Origin: Croceibacter atlanticus HTCC2559
GTDB taxonomy: Bacteria > Bacteroidota > Bacteroidia > Flavobacteriales > Flavobacteriaceae
Length of the DNA: 64,000 bases
Direction: 5' to 3'
Assembly: GCF_000196315.1 (NCBI RefSeq)
Contig: NC_014230.1
Coordinates: 310,001-374,000, forward strand
Below the pieces are notes generated by a model, which did not search any database, had not been told where the DNA came from, and saw only the letters and a program-made list of their open reading frames with translations. This document shows, one piece after another, positions 47,622 through 57,180 of the stretch (within the stretch, counting starts at the first letter, position 1; the number at the start of each line of letters is the position of its first letter). A program made the translations under genes and the position numbers.

Positions 47622-50600
47622 TTATTCTACAATTAGTTTTATGACCTTGTTTACATTAGGCGAGCTAAAGTTGATCATGTAAATACCAGACTGTATAGTT
47701 TCTGGTAATCTTACTGTATGGCTAATTGCATCATACCTACCTTGTTTTAAAACTTTACCAGACATATTAAATACAGTATAAATCATATTATCCAACTCTG
47801 TTGCCGGAATATCTGCACTAACATTTAATGTTCTATTAAGTTGAGTTGTCGGGTTTGGCGTTACTGAGATTGAATAGCTGTGTTGTAATTCTATATTAAT
47901 AGCACAGGTTTGTAAAACATCTCCACTCACAGTAGTCATTTTAACAAAATAAGTAGCATTAGGATCTAACAAGTCTGATGTTGTTGCACCTGCAGAATAG
48001 TATTGTTCTGTACCTACAAGCACATTATCTTTATACCATTCATAAGCCACAAAACTATAACCTCCATTTGTATTAGGGTTGTTATTTACAAGGAGTACAT
48101 TATCAAACTTCTGTTCAGCGATATCATTAAATAAGAATTGTTTTTCAACTCTAATAGTATACGTTCTAACCATCGAACCATTTTGAGAAGTTACTACAAC
48201 ATCCTGCAAGTAAATACCAGGCACAGGAGTTTCAATCTCAAACACAGTTGCAGGAGTTACTATTGCACTAGGTTCTGCATCAATCACTACTTGAACACTA
48301 TTTACTGTGGATCCACAATCAATAATATAGTTTACTAAATTGTCTGGGTCGTTATAAACTTGCCCATCAATTGTAATAGTATTAATATTTGCGTTACTAC
48401 TTTCTATAATTAACTCTTGAGACACTGGTGTTGCAGGTAGGTAATTGCTATCGCCTTCTTGGTTTGCTGTAATAGTTACCTGTCCAGTTGCCAATAACGT
48501 TACAAAGCCTTCTGCACTAACATCTGCAGGCTGATTTGTTCCTGTATACGTATATGTATATGTAATTGGTAGTCCAGAACTTGCTTCTGCCATTAACTGA
48601 AAATCTGGGTCTACACCTATTTCTTTTACAGGTATAGGGTTAAATACAATTTCCTGAGTAGACCTATCAATTGTTAGTGTTGCTGTAAGTGTTATCTCAT
48701 CACAATTTGGAGAAGTACTAGGAGGCGTAATTACTGCAGAAACTGTGTATATACCTGCGTTTATTGCACCGTTCGGAATTCCTGTACTTGGTGTAGTACT
48801 GTAAACAACACTAGCTCCATTTGGCAAGTTCAGGACTTCAATATCTTGTATATCTCCATCATAAATAAAAGATTCATCATTAAACACTACTTGATCTAAT
48901 GGTGAATTATTTACCGTTACATTTTGAGTTTGGGTTGATACATTTCCAACATCATCTGTATAGCTCCAAACTACAACTGTAGTTCCTGGAGTAGTTATAG
49001 GTAACACGGTAGTTGTTACTCCAGAAACTGAACCAGAACAATTATCTAAAGCTTTAGGAATTGGCAGAGATAGCACTGCACAATCTTCACTAATATCTGG
49101 AAGTACAGCTACAATAGGAACTGGTGCTGTCACATCCTCGATAATCACATTTTGAGTTTGTGTAGTAATATTACCATTATCGTCTTCATAAGTCCAAGTT
49201 ATTTCTGTTATCCCTTGAACCTCTATTGGAAAGACTGTATCTGTTGTTCCTTGTACTGGTCCTGTACAATTATCGGTTGCAGATGGAATTATAATACTCT
49301 CTACTATACATTCTGCAGTAATATCCTCAAGTGTTCCTGCATCAGCAACCGGACCTGAAACATCTTCAATAACTACATTTTGAGTTTGAGTACTTACGTT
49401 TCCATTTACATCTTCATATGTCCAAGTAATCACTGTTGTTCCTTGAGCCGTAATAGGTAAATCTGCATCATTTGATACTATTACATCACCAGCACAATTA
49501 TCTGTTGCAGTTGGTGCTACTAATGCATCAACTTGGCACTCTGCCTCGACATCAGAAAGTGTCATCATATCTGGTATTGGAGATGTAACATCTTCAATTA
49601 CCACATTTTGAGTTTGAGAACTTGAGTTTCCATTCACATCTTCATACATCCAAGTAATTACTGTTGTTCCTTGAGTGGTTATAGGTAAATCTGCGTCATT
49701 TGATACTATTACATCACCAGAACAATTGTCTGTTGCAGTTGGTGCTACTAATGCATCAACTTGGCATTCTGCTTCGATATCAGAAAGTGCAATCACATCT
49801 GGTGTAGGAGATGTAACATCCTCAATTACCACATTTTGAGTTTGAGTACTTGTGTTTCCATTTTCATCTTCATACGTCCAAGTAATTACTGTTGTTCCTT
49901 GAGTGGATATTGGTAAATTAGCATCATTGGTAACTGTAACATCGCCAACACAGTTATCTGTTGCTGTTGGTGCTACTAATGTATCAACTTGGCATTCTGC
50001 CTCGACATCGGAAAGTGTCATCACATCTGGAGTTGGAGAAGTTATATCCTCAATTATCACATTTTGAGTTTGAGTACTCGTATTTCCAGATTCATCCTCA
50101 TAGGTCCAAGTTACAATAGTTGTTCCTTGTTCTGTTATTGGGAAAGTTGTGACGGTAGTTCCTATTACAGATCCAACGCAATTATCTGTAGCAGTAGGTG
50201 CTGAAATATTGTCTACTTGACATTGAGCCATAACATCTTCAAGCACTAATAAATCGGCTGCCGGCGCAAGATTGTCTTGAACGGTGACCATTGCAGTGTC
50301 TGTTGATGAATTACCATTATTATCTGTTACCATTAATGTAACCTCAACAGGTGTGTCTAAATTACTACAATCAAATGTACTTGGAGAAACAGATAATGTT
50401 TCTATGCCACAAATATCTGAAGAACCATCATTAATATCTTGTACTGTAATTGTAGCCACTCCATTTTCATCTAACTGAACTGTTGCATTCATGGCGTTAG
50501 CTATTGGTAAAATAGTGTCCTCAATAGTTACCATAGCAGTATCTGTTGCTATATTTCCTCCTATATCTGTAACTGTCATTGTAACTTCTACTGGAGTTTC

Positions 50601-53600
50601 TGTATTTGAACAATTAAAGGAGTTTGGAGTTACTGTAATAGATTCTATACAGTTATCTGTTGACCCGTTATTAATATCATCTCCTGTAATAGTTACCGTA
50701 CCATTCTCATCCAACTGAACAGTAATATCCATTGCAGTGGCTACTGGCACAGAGTTGTCTTCAATAGTTACAACAGCATCGCACGTCCCAACATTTCCAG
50801 CTTCATCAGTTACAGTTATTGTTACTGTATTTTCTCCAATATCATCACAAGTAAAAGTGTCTTGACTAAGTGCTATATCATATACTAAGCCACAATTATC
50901 GGCAACACTTTGATCTCCTTCGGGTACAAAGGCTACAAAGTCGTTTTGAGTGTTCCAGTTTGCGCTATTTCTTCCGGCAACAGTTAAACCAATAGTACCA
51001 TCTATATTTTCTATGCCTTGTGTCATTGGGCTTCCTGTTACTGAAGTGCTATGAATTTCTATAACATTCGTACTTTCAAAAAGTTTTACCTGAGTAGTAA
51101 CTTGTGGAGTTGAATTACAGCAAAATGGAATATCTGTAAATTGCAACACTGCTATTCTATTAGGCGCAACACCTGTTGTGGCATATGTTATACTACCACT
51201 TCCTTGCGGAAATAAATCATCCCAAGCGAAGGCTATCAAATTATTTGGTGTTGACGTATTTGGCAATAATTGACCGCCACAGCAACCGTTATCCAGACCG
51301 CTGCCAAACTTTAAAAAGCCGTTAGATGATATATAATATTCTGAGTAATCATTATTAAAGAAGCTAAAATCAAACCCAAGAGGAATGGCTCCAGAAACTG
51401 AGTCATCACTTAAAACAACTTGTGTAGAGTTTGCAGAAATATCAATTGGAGCGAAAGTTCCTGACTGATCAATACTGTAAGTGACTGAACTTGAAATTAA
51501 ATTTGCGATAACATCATCTTGTGTGATAGTCGCTACGCCATTATTATCTAACTCTACAGTTACATCTTGACACTCTACAACCGGTGCTTCTGTATCGTTA
51601 ACAGTGACATCAAAAGAACATGTAGTTTGATTGCCAGAATTGTCCGTAACTTCATAAGTTATTGTAGTTGTACCTATTGGAAACTCACTTCCAGATGGCA
51701 ATCCTGCGGTTTGTTGTATTCCTGATTCATTAAGTATAAAGTTATCTAAAGAGACATCACTTGTTGATGTATTTTCCCAAATAAGGCCTGTTATATTTCT
51801 CCAGTCTTCATTTGAAGGAAATACATTAAGCCCCGTTTCTTCTGGTATAAATGTAGCCATAGATGGTAATGCTGTAAACCTCATACCTGTTTGGCAGGCT
51901 ATAAAAGAAGATGGAGTGAAAGTTTCTCCTCCATTATACTCCCAAGTATTTCCTGTATTAGAATGAATAAGCATTCCCTGCCCATCACCACAACCAACAG
52001 GCCAAGGTGCATCTATATGCTCGCTAGCAAAAGCGGTAATTACCATACCTGACTCTGTATACGGTGAACCAAAAGTTGAAGAACCTGTAAAGCTTAAAGT
52101 CACTTGAACATCGTTATCAATTACACAATTATCTGAAAACTCCGGTATATCAAAATTCACTACAGCACCACACAGTCCAGGATCATTGCTAACAACAATA
52201 TTTTCTGGACAAGTTACTGTTGGTGCTTCCGTATCTTCTATAATTATTTCTTGAGTTTGTGTAGATATGTTTCCAGCTTCATCCTCATAGGTCCAAGTAA
52301 TAGTTGTACTCTCTGAGATTGGAAAAGCAGTATTTGAAGTTCCATTAATTTGGCCAGAACAATTATCTGTTGCTGTTGGTGCTACTAGGCTATCTACTTG
52401 ACACTGTTCATTTATGTCTTCCAACGTCATCATATTAGCAACTGGTGGTGTAGTATCTGTAATAAGCACATTTTGAGTTTGGGTTAACATATTACCAGAG
52501 GAATCTTGATATGTCCAAGTTATTGTTGTATTCTCTGTAATTGGGAATATGGCATCAGTGAGGCCAATAACTTGACCTTCACAAGCATCTGTAGCTGTAG
52601 GCGCTCCTATACTATTTACTTGACATTCACCAACTACATCGTCTAATATTAAAACATCTGCAATAGGACCTTCAGAATCTTCAACCGTTATCGTAAAGCT
52701 ACAAGTACTTGTGTTTCCAGAAGCGTCTGTAGCTATAAATGTATTTGTAGTAATACCAACAGGGAAAGCACTTCCGCTAGGTAATCCTTCAGTTTGGGAG
52801 ATTTCTACACAACCTTCATAACTTAAAATAATCTCACCATTCCCAGATCTAATACCTGTTGTCGTAACACTATTAGTTAATGTTCCAAGGTAAGACGAAC
52901 CTCCTGCACCACCTCCAGCTGCAGCACCAGAACCACTGGTTGGTATAGCACCACTGCCGCCACCATAATAGCCACCGCCGCCACCGCCACTTGCAACACC
53001 ATAATTAGCAGGCAAACCATTTCCTCCTAAACCAAAAGCTCCTGGATTACCGTTAGTACCCTGTGTACCCATACCACCAGAGCCACCAGCTGTTGCTGTT
53101 GCACCAGAACCACCAGAACCTGGATTAAAATAAGAATTATAATTAGGGTCTGCAGGGTCTTCTCCATTTACTCCTGTTATACCGCCACCATCGCCACCGT
53201 CTCCTCCTACACCACATGGTACACAAGAACCATTAACGTATGAGCGACCGCCACCGCCACCGCCACCAGCTACAATTACGCGATTTATCAAGTCACTTCC
53301 ACCTTGACGCACATCAGAAGATCCACCACCACTGCCTCCAAATCCATTAGAACCTCCGCCACCTGCAAGAGCAACACCTCCAGTACCACCACCATTAAAT
53401 CCACCAACACCATTGGTACCTGTTCCTCCTACATAAATTTCTAAGGTTTCACCAGGTGTTACAGATAATATGCCTTCTGAATAACCTCCTAAACCGCCAA
53501 CTGAATTTTGATAGTCATCTACAGTTATAGCCTGACCTTGAGCTCCCCAAGATTGAATGAAAATTTCTGTTACACCAGCAGGCACAATAAAAGACTCTGG

Positions 53601-56600
53601 AGCTCCAGTAAATGAGAACGTAATATTATCTGAAGTCGAATTAACGCTACAGTTATCTGTTGTAGTAGGAAAGTTATAATTTACAATAGCTTCGCAACTT
53701 CCAGGATCAGAATTAACTATTATATCATCTGGACAGGTAATAGTTGGCGCTTCAGTGTCATTAACTATTACATTGAATGTACAAGTAGCAGAATTTGAAC
53801 TAATTGAATCAAACCTATATAATGTTTCTGCAGGATTCGCACCATCTCCAGAAACACCATATAATGTTCCATCTGCACTAAAAGAAATTCCTGCGATTTT
53901 TGTTCCTGTACTACCAATACTCTCTCCGATACCAGTTGAAAGATCTATTGAGGCTAAGCCACGTAGTCCTCCACTTAATTTATATACGATATAGGTAATA
54001 CCTGTTATAGGGCTAGTAGACAAACCATTTGATCCAGAAGTGATTTCAACACCATCTATAACTACTGGAACTGTTGATAAGGTTACACCTGTAGTTGGGT
54101 CAAACTCTACCAATGCAGAAGAAAATGGGTCTACTCCAAAAACACTATTCCCGTTTACAGCGTAACCTCTAATATAATCTCTATCTAAAGTTGATAATAA
54201 AGAGAACGTTCCATTGTCAGTATTAATTAAAGCTATATTCTCATCTCTATCCATAGCAACAAAACCATTAAGAGGCGGATAATATACCATACCAACTACT
54301 TCTTGTTCTATTCCTGCCGGATATGTATTGCCCGGAGCAATATTAGCTCCAACTGTAAGAGTACTTAAATTGATTGGTTCAAAATATTGGTTTCCATCAG
54401 AAATTCCTGATGCATGAAACAATACTCCGTTGGTTGGATTAAACGCTATTGCTTCACCATCATTACCATTTCCAAGTGTTAATATTTGCGTATTTGTTGC
54501 TTCTGGACTATTACCCTCATTAACTGTTACTGTAACTTGTGTTGACCCCACAGGAAAAAAAGTTCCAGATTCCTGTGAATACGATACAAAAAGTTCACTA
54601 CTGCAGTTGTCAGCTGTAATAGCAGACGGATATGTAACAATTGCACCATAGTTTCCAGGGTCATTGCTAACAACAATATCTTCTGGACAAATAACTGTTG
54701 GTGCTTCAGTATCTTCTGCCATAACAGTAACAGAACCACATCCTGCTGATATTGCACAACCACCTTCACCTCTAACTAAATATTGTGTGTTACTATTGGG
54801 AGTAACTTCAAATGTAGTTGTTGTCGTTGTTCCTACTAAGGTACCACCACAAGAGCCTGAGTAAATAGCCCATTGTGTTGCATCATTTAAATTTCCAGTT
54901 ATTGTTAAAACAACAGACTCTCCAGGACAAACATTCTCTGAAGATGCAGAAATTGCTGGTGTATCTGGATTCGTACATGGGTTACCTACAAGCACTCCAT
55001 TTGTATTACCAATATTTGAGAGTGTAAGATTTGCATTGTTACCAAGAGTATCTGCTATACTTCCTCCATTTATCATTAATGTACCTACCTCAACACCATC
55101 TGTATCTAAATCACCATCTAACACAGTATACCTAAAAAGCAACCCATTACTTCCACTACCACTAACATAAGCAGCTTGCTTGGTAATTGTTCCTATTACA
55201 ATAGACAATTGCGGAGTACCTCCAAATGTGTTTACTATTGCGTTTTCATTAAAGTTAATTATGAAATCTAAGTTTTGACCTGTTGTATATGTTGCACTTA
55301 CAGGTACCGTCACACTAGTAACAACTGGACCTAAATTATCCAACAGGTAATCTTCGTTTACTCCAATTGGCGTTGTGTTTACTAAAGAGTTCCCTGCTAA
55401 ATCTGTAATGCTATAACCAGAGCTTAACCCTAATGAAACTATTCCATTTATATTTGAAAGATTTCCATTTTCATAAGCTAATCTATAACGCGTAGTTGCT
55501 TGTTGTGAAAAATCAGAAATGAGAGATGAAGATCCAATAAGTTCAAAATCATTTAGACTAATATTTGAAACAGGTTCATTAAATGTTATATCAAAAGAGA
55601 TTCTATTCTCATTAGTTTCTCGATTTATAGGATCTACTCTTACGATACTATCTATACGAGGCGCAGTAGTATCACCAGATTCGATTGTTATTGAAAAAGT
55701 ACGACCAGATATTGCTGCAGCACCATCTTCTCCACCATCGGAAAGATTAAATACAAAGCTATCTGTACTAGCGGATCCATTTGTATTTTCATAAGTTAGA
55801 CGATTGTTATTAATGTCTGATTGCGTAAATGTTCCATTTATACTCAATATAATACCATTTAGCCTCAAATTTCCATTAGAAGGAACATTACTTACTGTAA
55901 ATACAAGTCCTGTTTCTCGATCATCTGGATCTAGACCCAACAGATGAGTAGAGGTAATTACTGTAGAGTCTAAATTATTTGCAGTTAGCGTATTATTAAT
56001 TACAGAAGTTGGAGCATCATTTATAATTAAGGCGAAACCAAGTGAATAATATTCTGAAGAATCTATATTAGTTGTTAAACCCAAGGCATTAGTAACACTA
56101 AGGTTATAGCCTCGACCATTATTAGTGCCAAAAATAGTGGGATTTTGTCCTGTGTTTTGATACATCACAGAGCGTAATGCAGCAGTTGCCTGAGCTGCAC
56201 TACCATTTCCAGTTATTGTCCATTGTGATTTATCTGCAGAACTAGAAATAGAATAACCGTTTGAATTACTCAAGGTTAATATATCGTTTTCATCTGATCC
56301 AGCAGCACCTGAACGCTCTGTAATAACCATTTGTGTGATATTAGAAGAATCACTTATAGACACTTGATTGTTTAATGCTATTGCCGGTCCGTTTTCAGAA
56401 AAACCTACTCCAATAATGTTTGAAGTTACCGTTGGCGGTCCAGCTACAGGAGCTTGTGTAACATTTATGGTCACACTCCAACTCGCACTTTCGGCTATGT
56501 TTGCAACCACAGCAGCTGCATATGTACCAGGAGACGTAAAAAAAGGTGAGGAGCTTATGCTCCCACTAAAGCTTGGAGGATATGTGACAAACGCTTCTTG

Positions 56601-56891
56601 ATTAGGACCAAATGCAAAAAAACCATTACTAATTCCAAAATTATTTTGAATAGTGTATGTGATACTTGTAATGGTTTGTCCTGCTCCTATAACAATTTGC
56701 CAGTTATCTTGGCTATCTGTAGGTGTATCTAAAGAACCTGAAAAAGTATTTGCTCCTGCTACTAAATTAAAAGTAAAGTTTGAATCTGTTGTTGGTCCCG
56801 ATGGAAAATCTGTGCCTTCTGTTTGAGAGGTTGCAGTAAATGAACCAATAATAATAAAAAGTGCTGAGCACCATAAAGTAATTTTATTCAT
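47622..56891 (-). CDS. Giant multidomain T9SS surface protein with HYR-type repeats (3089 residues)
   Basis: It begins with a signal peptide (MNKITLWCSALFIIIGSFTA, cleavage near TSQ) and ends with a T9SS sorting domain (ISVTPNPTTQLNRTLNVSAD, then IQSGIYMINFSS). Between them lie cadherin-like and Ig-like segments (about residues 280-700) and HYR-type domains from about 727 (DTEAPTVICPEDIVV). Inserts are a propeller-like block (about 800-1030), a glycine-rich block (about 1090-1360), an unknown block (about 1600-1715) and a nidogen-like block (about 1800-1990). After that come VQLDENG-type repeats, six tandem ECQV-type repeats (about 2207-2661), an MBG-like domain and a cadherin-like sandwich. 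Probably a surface adhesin or gliding-type protein; that role is inferred from architecture. Confidence 0.88.
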   Translation of the reverse strand: MNKITLWCSALFIIIGSFTATSQTEGTDFPSGPTTDSNFTFNLVAGANTFSGSLDTPTDSQDNWQIVIGAGQTITSITYTIQNNFGISNGFFAFGPNQEAFVTYPPSFSGSISSSPFFTSPGTYAAAVVANIAESASWSVTINVTQAPVAGPPTVTSNIIGVGFSENGPAIALNNQVSISDSSNITQMVITERSGAAGSDENDILTLSNSNGYSISSSADKSQWTITGNGSAAQATAALRSVMYQNTGQNPTIFGTNNGRGYNLSVTNALGLTTNIDSSEYYSLGFALIINDAPTSVINNTLTANNLDSTVITSTHLLGLDPDDRETGLVFTVSNVPSNGNLRLNGIILSINGTFTQSDINNNRLTYENTNGSASTDSFVFNLSDGGEDGAAAISGRTFSITIESGDTTAPRIDSIVRVDPINRETNENRISFDITFNEPVSNISLNDFELIGSSSLISDFSQQATTRYRLAYENGNLSNINGIVSLGLSSGYSITDLAGNSLVNTTPIGVNEDYLLDNLGPVVTSVTVPVSATYTTGQNLDFIINFNENAIVNTFGGTPQLSIVIGTITKQAAYVSGSGSNGLLFRYTVLDGDLDTDGVEVGTLMINGGSIADTLGNNANLTLSNIGNTNGVLVGNPCTNPDTPAISASSENVCPGESVVLTITGNLNDATQWAIYSGSCGGTLVGTTTTTTFEVTPNSNTQYLVRGEGGCAISAGCGSVTVMAEDTEAPTVICPEDIVVSNDPGNYGAIVTYPSAITADNCSSELFVSYSQESGTFFPVGSTQVTVTVNEGNSPEATNTQILTLGNGNDGEAIAFNPTNGVLFHASGISDGNQYFEPINLSTLTVGANIAPGNTYPAGIEQEVVGMVYYPPLNGFVAMDRDENIALINTDNGTFSLLSTLDRDYIRGYAVNGNSVFGVDPFSSALVEFDPTTGVTLSTVPVVIDGVEITSGSNGLSTSPITGITYIVYKLSGGLRGLASIDLSTGIGESIGSTGTKIAGISFSADGTLYGVSGDGANPAETLYRFDSISSNSATCTFNVIVNDTEAPTITCPDDIIVNSDPGSCEAIVNYNFPTTTDNCSVNSTSDNITFSFTGAPESFIVPAGVTEIFIQSWGAQGQAITVDDYQNSVGGLGGYSEGILSVTPGETLEIYVGGTGTNGVGGFNGGGTGGVALAGGGGSNGFGGSGGGSSDVRQGGSDLINRVIVAGGGGGGGRSYVNGSCVPCGVGGDGGDGGGITGVNGEDPADPNYNSYFNPGSGGSGATATAGGSGGMGTQGTNGNPGAFGLGGNGLPANYGVASGGGGGGYYGGGSGAIPTSGSGAAAGGGAGGSSYLGTLTNSVTTTGIRSGNGEIILSYEGCVEISQTEGLPSGSAFPVGITTNTFIATDASGNTSTCSFTITVEDSEGPIADVLILDDVVGECQVNSIGAPTATDACEGQVIGLTDAIFPITENTTITWTYQDSSGNMLTQTQNVLITDTTPPVANMMTLEDINEQCQVDSLVAPTATDNCSGQINGTSNTAFPISESTTITWTYEDEAGNISTQTQEIIIEDTEAPTVTCPENIVVSNDPGLCGAVVNFDIPEFSDNCVIDNDVQVTLSFTGSSTFGSPYTESGMVITAFASEHIDAPWPVGCGDGQGMLIHSNTGNTWEYNGGETFTPSSFIACQTGMRFTALPSMATFIPEETGLNVFPSNEDWRNITGLIWENTSTSDVSLDNFILNESGIQQTAGLPSGSEFPIGTTTITYEVTDNSGNQTTCSFDVTVNDTEAPVVECQDVTVELDNNGVATITQDDVIANLISSSVTYSIDQSGTFAPIDISANSTQVVLSDDSVSGAIPLGFDFSFFNNDYSEYYISSNGFLKFGSGLDNGCCGGQLLPNTSTPNNLIAFAWDDLFPQGSGSITYATTGVAPNRIAVLQFTDIPFCCNSTPQVTTQVKLFESTNVIEIHSTSVTGSPMTQGIENIDGTIGLTVAGRNSANWNTQNDFVAFVPEGDQSVADNCGLVYDIALSQDTFTCDDIGENTVTITVTDEAGNVGTCDAVVTIEDNSVPVATAMDITVQLDENGTVTITGDDINNGSTDNCIESITVTPNSFNCSNTETPVEVTMTVTDIGGNIATDTAMVTIEDTILPIANAMNATVQLDENGVATITVQDINDGSSDICGIETLSVSPSTFDCSNLDTPVEVTLMVTDNNGNSSTDTAMVTVQDNLAPAADLLVLEDVMAQCQVDNISAPTATDNCVGSVIGTTVTTFPITEQGTTIVTWTYEDESGNTSTQTQNVIIEDITSPTPDVMTLSDVEAECQVDTLVAPTATDNCVGDVTVTNDANLPISTQGTTVITWTYEDENGNTSTQTQNVVIEDVTSPTPDVIALSDIEAECQVDALVAPTATDNCSGDVIVSNDADLPITTQGTTVITWMYEDVNGNSSSQTQNVVIEDVTSPIPDMMTLSDVEAECQVDALVAPTATDNCAGDVIVSNDADLPITAQGTTVITWTYEDVNGNVSTQTQNVVIEDVSGPVADAGTLEDITAECIVESIIIPSATDNCTGPVQGTTDTVFPIEVQGITEITWTYEDDNGNITTQTQNVIIEDVTAPVPIVAVLPDISEDCAVLSLPIPKALDNCSGSVSGVTTTVLPITTPGTTVVVWSYTDDVGNVSTQTQNVTVNNSPLDQVVFNDESFIYDGDIQDIEVLNLPNGASVVYSTTPSTGIPNGAINAGIYTVSAVITPPSTSPNCDEITLTATLTIDRSTQEIVFNPIPVKEIGVDPDFQLMAEASSGLPITYTYTYTGTNQPADVSAEGFVTLLATGQVTITANQEGDSNYLPATPVSQELIIESSNANINTITIDGQVYNDPDNLVNYIIDCGSTVNSVQVVIDAEPSAIVTPATVFEIETPVPGIYLQDVVVTSQNGSMVRTYTIRVEKQFLFNDIAEQKFDNVLLVNNNPNTNGGYSFVAYEWYKDNVLVGTEQYYSAGATTSDLLDPNATYFVKMTTVSGDVLQTCAINIELQHSYSISVTPNPTTQLNRTLNVSADIPATELDNMIYTVFNMSGKVLKQGRYDAISHTVRLPETIQSGIYMINFSSPNVNKVIKLIVE
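48909..50274 (-). repeat. Tandem 228-bp coding repeats, six copies
   Basis: Six consecutive units of about 76 codons lie inside the giant protein gene. Each has the pattern AECQVD..VAPTATDNC, then GTTVITWTYEDENGN and STQTQNVVIEDV. The phrase ACATTTTGAGTTTG (plus strand) recurs about every 228 bases near 48919, 49148, 49375, 49603, 49830 and 50058. The middle three copies are nearly identical at DNA level, which points to recent duplication. Two further copies lie upstream near 52240-52690. Confidence 0.85.
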
Positions 56892-56919
56892 AAGATGTCG
56901 AGTTACGATAAGCAGCTCG

Positions 56920-56990
56920 AAATTAGGGATAAAACTTAAACCTAATTAACATTTTTTTAAGTTTTGTGACAAACTCTTAAAATTAGGGAT
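56920..56990. repeat. Pair of AAATTAGGGAT direct repeats between the giant genes
   Basis: AAATTAGGGAT occurs at 56920-56930 and 56980-56990, in the 289-base gap that must hold the promoter of the 3089-residue gene. A partial inverted copy (ACCTAATTAAC) lies at 56940. I see no exact TAnnTTTG promoter here. The pair could be a regulator site; this is weak. Confidence 0.35.
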
Positions 56991-57130
56991 GAAATTTACA
57001 TTCACCCTAAACACCTACTTACAAGCCAATTTAATTCTAATAAAAATTAATTGACAGTTCAAATGTTAACTATTAGTTAATTGCATATGTAGATTAACCT
57101 ATCTATTTTAGTTTTTATTTAACATAAAAA

Positions 57131-57160
57131 TACCTCTATATTTTTCCGAATATAGAGGCA
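57131..57160 (-). terminator. Terminator after the second giant gene
   Basis: A 10-bp stem (CCTCTATATT with AATATAGAGG) and six-base loop. On the minus strand it is followed by TATTTTTATG, 20 bases after the stop of the 57181-63900 gene, so the two giant genes are probably separate transcripts. Confidence 0.8.
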
Positions 57161-57180
57161 TAATTAAGTTTGAGCAACAT

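Noticed and set aside
48909-50274. Regular repeats that might suggest a CRISPR array
   Set aside because: The period is about 228 bp, the units are in frame and code for similar protein modules, and there are no short repeats with unique spacers.
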